The notes beneath the pieces are model-generated. The model was not told where the DNA came from. It made no database searches and saw only the letters and a list, made by a program, of their open reading frames with translations. A program made the position numbers and the translations under genes. Shown piece by piece: positions 62,493-64,000 of a stretch of DNA of 64,000 bases. Source of the stretch: CBDFGQ01 sp965247295 (GTDB lineage: Bacteria; Chloroflexota; Dehalococcoidia; Lucifugimonadales; JAGWBF01); the NCBI GenBank assembly GCA_965247295.1, contig CBDFGQ010000003.1, positions 287,431 through 351,430 on the forward strand, read 5' to 3'. Position 1 is the first letter of the stretch, and every line of letters begins with the position of its first letter.

Positions 62493-62843
62493 CCAAATTT
62501 CGGGCACCTCGAACCCGTTTGGGCATACCGTCCTGGCGTGTACATTAACTACCCAAGGTCCTTCGCTGTCGGATGCATGGGGATAGTCCGTCTGTCCGTA
62601 GCAACCCCAAGGGTTGTCGACCAGGTCACGCGCATAATCCCTACCTGGACCCACGAGTGCCCCCAGTTCTGTAACTGGAGGAGCATCTGGAAGTCGCTCC
62701 CTCAGCCTTTCCATTTGCTCCACAGTAGCAACAGTGAACTCCCCTAGCCTTGGTGATTCCGCAAATACATTGGATGCTCCTAGAGTCGACAACACCACTG
62801 CCAAAATGAGGGTAAACGTTACACGGCTAAATATCCTGCTCAT
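62253..62843 (-). CDS. Secreted hypothetical protein (intact copy)
   Basis: 196 residues. Signal peptide FTLILAVVLSTLGASNVFAE. The mature part contains ARTVCPNGFEVPEIWVETEL, THCFLGFCFGLEPWGPE and YRAISAHWMLGPDGNTYGG, with several Cys that could form disulphides. No family recognised. The start is preceded by GAGGAGGCACTTGGC. A broken duplicate of its 3' part is at 52673. Confidence 0.65.
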   Translation of the reverse strand: MSRIFSRVTFTLILAVVLSTLGASNVFAESPRLGEFTVATVEQMERLRERLPDAPPVTELGALVGPGRDYARDLVDNPWGCYGQTDYPHASDSEGPWVVNVHARTVCPNGFEVPEIWVETELYRQTHCFLGFCFGLEPWGPEVSDTAYNAYSIEVTTHGPCENGRYRAISAHWMLGPDGNTYGGITSNSRKVSNCP

Positions 62844-62897
62844 GCCAAGTGCCTCCTCTTGTTCTCTCCTCCGACTGGTGTCTTGCAGCTCGGACTC

Positions 62898-63051
62898 CTA
62901 GCGCCCCGCGCCGACCGGCTCCTCCTCCCGCTCCTGCTCCATGTCTAGCGCCCAATCGAACAGGGACGCGGTTGTGGGCTGGGGCTTGCGGCCCCGGCCC
63001 TTGGGCTTCAACGGCTCCTCGGCCATGAACTCGGCCCACGAGAGAATCGTT
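62898..63051 (-). pseudogene. C-terminal fragment of an unrecognised element protein
   Basis: A GC-rich frame reads WAEFMAEEPLKPKGRGRKPQ, then ASLFDWALDMEQEREEEPVG and ends GAGR with TAG at 62898. The basic linker and acidic tail resemble, as I recall, the end of helicase or partition-type proteins on Chloroflexota integrative elements. It abuts the stop of the protein at 63052 and has no start of its own. Confidence 0.4.
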
Positions 63052-64000
63052 CTACTCGCCGATAACGGCCGTACAGCTTATTCTGCCCAAGCTGGGTCCC
63101 GGTATCGGTATGAGGGTACCCCCTTCGCCTGGGGGCCGATACAGGGACAGATACGCCGGTTGGGCCTCCAATGTCAACTCCCGTGCGTCTTCAAGCGCGG
63201 GCCAACAGACGAGTGTTTGATCCCCATGCCACCACCATATCTGGTTGGAGACGCCACCGGACGCAACCTGCACCACGTAGTGGTGGCCAGCATTGTCTCT
63301 GACACTTCTAAACCCCTCCCACTGCCGGACAATCCCCGGCTGTTTCGCGGAGGGCCATCCCTTGGGAAGGCGGAATCGGACTCTTACACGGACAGCAAAG
63401 CCAAGCTCCAGGATATCGATCTGCTGTACCTTTACGTGGAGAAGACCTTTTGAGCGAGTGTGCACCTTCGGACGTATCGAACGGAGTGAGGAGCCGTTTG
63501 TTGCAGAGAGCACGAGATCTCCCATTGGGAATGCTCCCTGTAGGAGATGTTCCAGCACGAGCCGAGAGGAAAGGGACAGACGGTGGTCCTGAAGCCACCG
63601 CGCCGGGTCTGTGGAATCTGGAAGCCTCAGCAGATCGGCGAGGAGCGTATCCGGTCCCGGATCGACCTGAGAGCGGCTTGGGGAAGTCTCCGCCGGCAGA
63701 CTAATCTTCCGGCGAAGCCGCGTCAGAGCATCCACAAGATGGCGATGCTCTGACGGGCCATCGACGATATCGCCCCTCTGCTTGGGAGCGCCCCAATCCT
63801 CATCCGATCGAAGCAGTGGGCCATACATGGCGCCATACTTGTCCTGTAGGGATTGATGCACCTGCCGTTCTTGCTCGCTTGTGAGCATACCGGAGACAAT
63901 TCTGTTCTGGGCGCCGTACATCATTCCAGCCATGTCCAAGCTCTGTTCGATGGCCAGCAGAGCTACGGCAGCGCCCCTTTCAGCCTCAAGCCACCGCAGA
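63052..64000 (-). CDS. Hypothetical protein, 5' end beyond the window
   Basis: The frame is open to the right edge (reading LRWLEAERGAAVALLAIEQS before the first internal ATG at 63939), so the N-terminus lies outside. The N-terminal half is helical and charged (SEQERQVHQSLQDKYGAMYG); the C-terminal half is strand-rich (VRVRVRFRLPKGWPS, HHYVVQVASGGVSNQIWWWHG). No family recognised. It ends at 63052 with TAG. Confidence 0.5.
   Translation of the reverse strand, partial: LRWLEAERGAAVALLAIEQSLDMAGMMYGAQNRIVSGMLTSEQERQVHQSLQDKYGAMYGPLLRSDEDWGAPKQRGDIVDGPSEHRHLVDALTRLRRKISLPAETSPSRSQVDPGPDTLLADLLRLPDSTDPARWLQDHRLSLSSRLVLEHLLQGAFPMGDLVLSATNGSSLRSIRPKVHTRSKGLLHVKVQQIDILELGFAVRVRVRFRLPKGWPSAKQPGIVRQWEGFRSVRDNAGHHYVVQVASGGVSNQIWWWHGDQTLVCWPALEDARELTLEAQPAYLSLYRPPGEGGTLIPIPGPSLGRISCTAVIGE

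Noticed and set aside
1..64000. CRISPR array, rRNA or tRNA genes
   Set aside because: I looked for regularly spaced short repeats and for conserved tRNA/rRNA strings and saw none.

Overview
The window is a GC-rich (roughly 58-60 percent by eye) chromosomal segment, probably from an uncultured member of the Chloroflexota (SAR202 or Dehalococcoidia-like). This is inferred from the mix of replication-relaxation-like proteins, large serine recombinases, an imelysin/di-haem oxidoreductase/HTTM iron cluster, DUF4349/ECF pairs and META-domain lipoproteins. No rRNA, tRNA, CRISPR array or core housekeeping operon is visible. It reads as an accessory or defence region full of mobile and broken DNA.

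Layout: 1-1916 holds an IS3-type transposase fragment cut by an intact-looking two-ORF IS. 1878-7932 is a leftward defence cluster: an IS-truncated DUF262 gene, a frameshifted pentapeptide gene, a large type ISP/IIG-like nuclease-methyltransferase and a FitAB-like toxin-antitoxin pair. 8167-19496 is an 11.3 kb element (copy 1). 19569-25712 carries ordinary chromosomal genes (BsuPI-domain protein, META lipoprotein, ECF sigma factor with a DUF4349 anti-sigma-like partner, a conserved hypothetical). 25894-31718 is a leftward iron-handling operon. 32427-43806 is a second, diverged copy of the 11.3 kb element (copy 2). 43963-51882 is a rightward type I restriction-modification operon with an XRE/ImmA metalloprotease gene and a DUF4411 PIN gene embedded between hsdS and hsdR. 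52-64 kb is a decayed stretch of small secreted proteins, duplicated fragments, group II intron and transposase remnants and a few intact genes.

The most interesting object is the 11.3 kb element present twice. Each copy has mirror symmetry: two inverted conserved ends, a replication-relaxation-like gene reading inward from each end (the two are paralogues), a conserved non-coding block after each of these genes, small DNA-binding proteins, and two large serine recombinase genes that meet tail to tail in the middle at a dyad (GTCAAGT-N12-ACTTGAC). The right arm also carries a PIN/DUF7662 pair, a tail-anchored DNA-binding protein and a variable cargo gene (cache-type lipoprotein in copy 1, cytochrome c in copy 2). 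Half-sites of the same dyad recur at 25756 and 51948 as a 21-bp direct repeat. Their recombinase-like flanks both lie on the inner side, as expected of attL and attR bounding a 26.2 kb insertion that contains the iron operon, copy 2 and the type I R-M operon. I do not recognise this arrangement as a described element.

All calls come from reading the sequence and from memory of protein families. No database search was possible.
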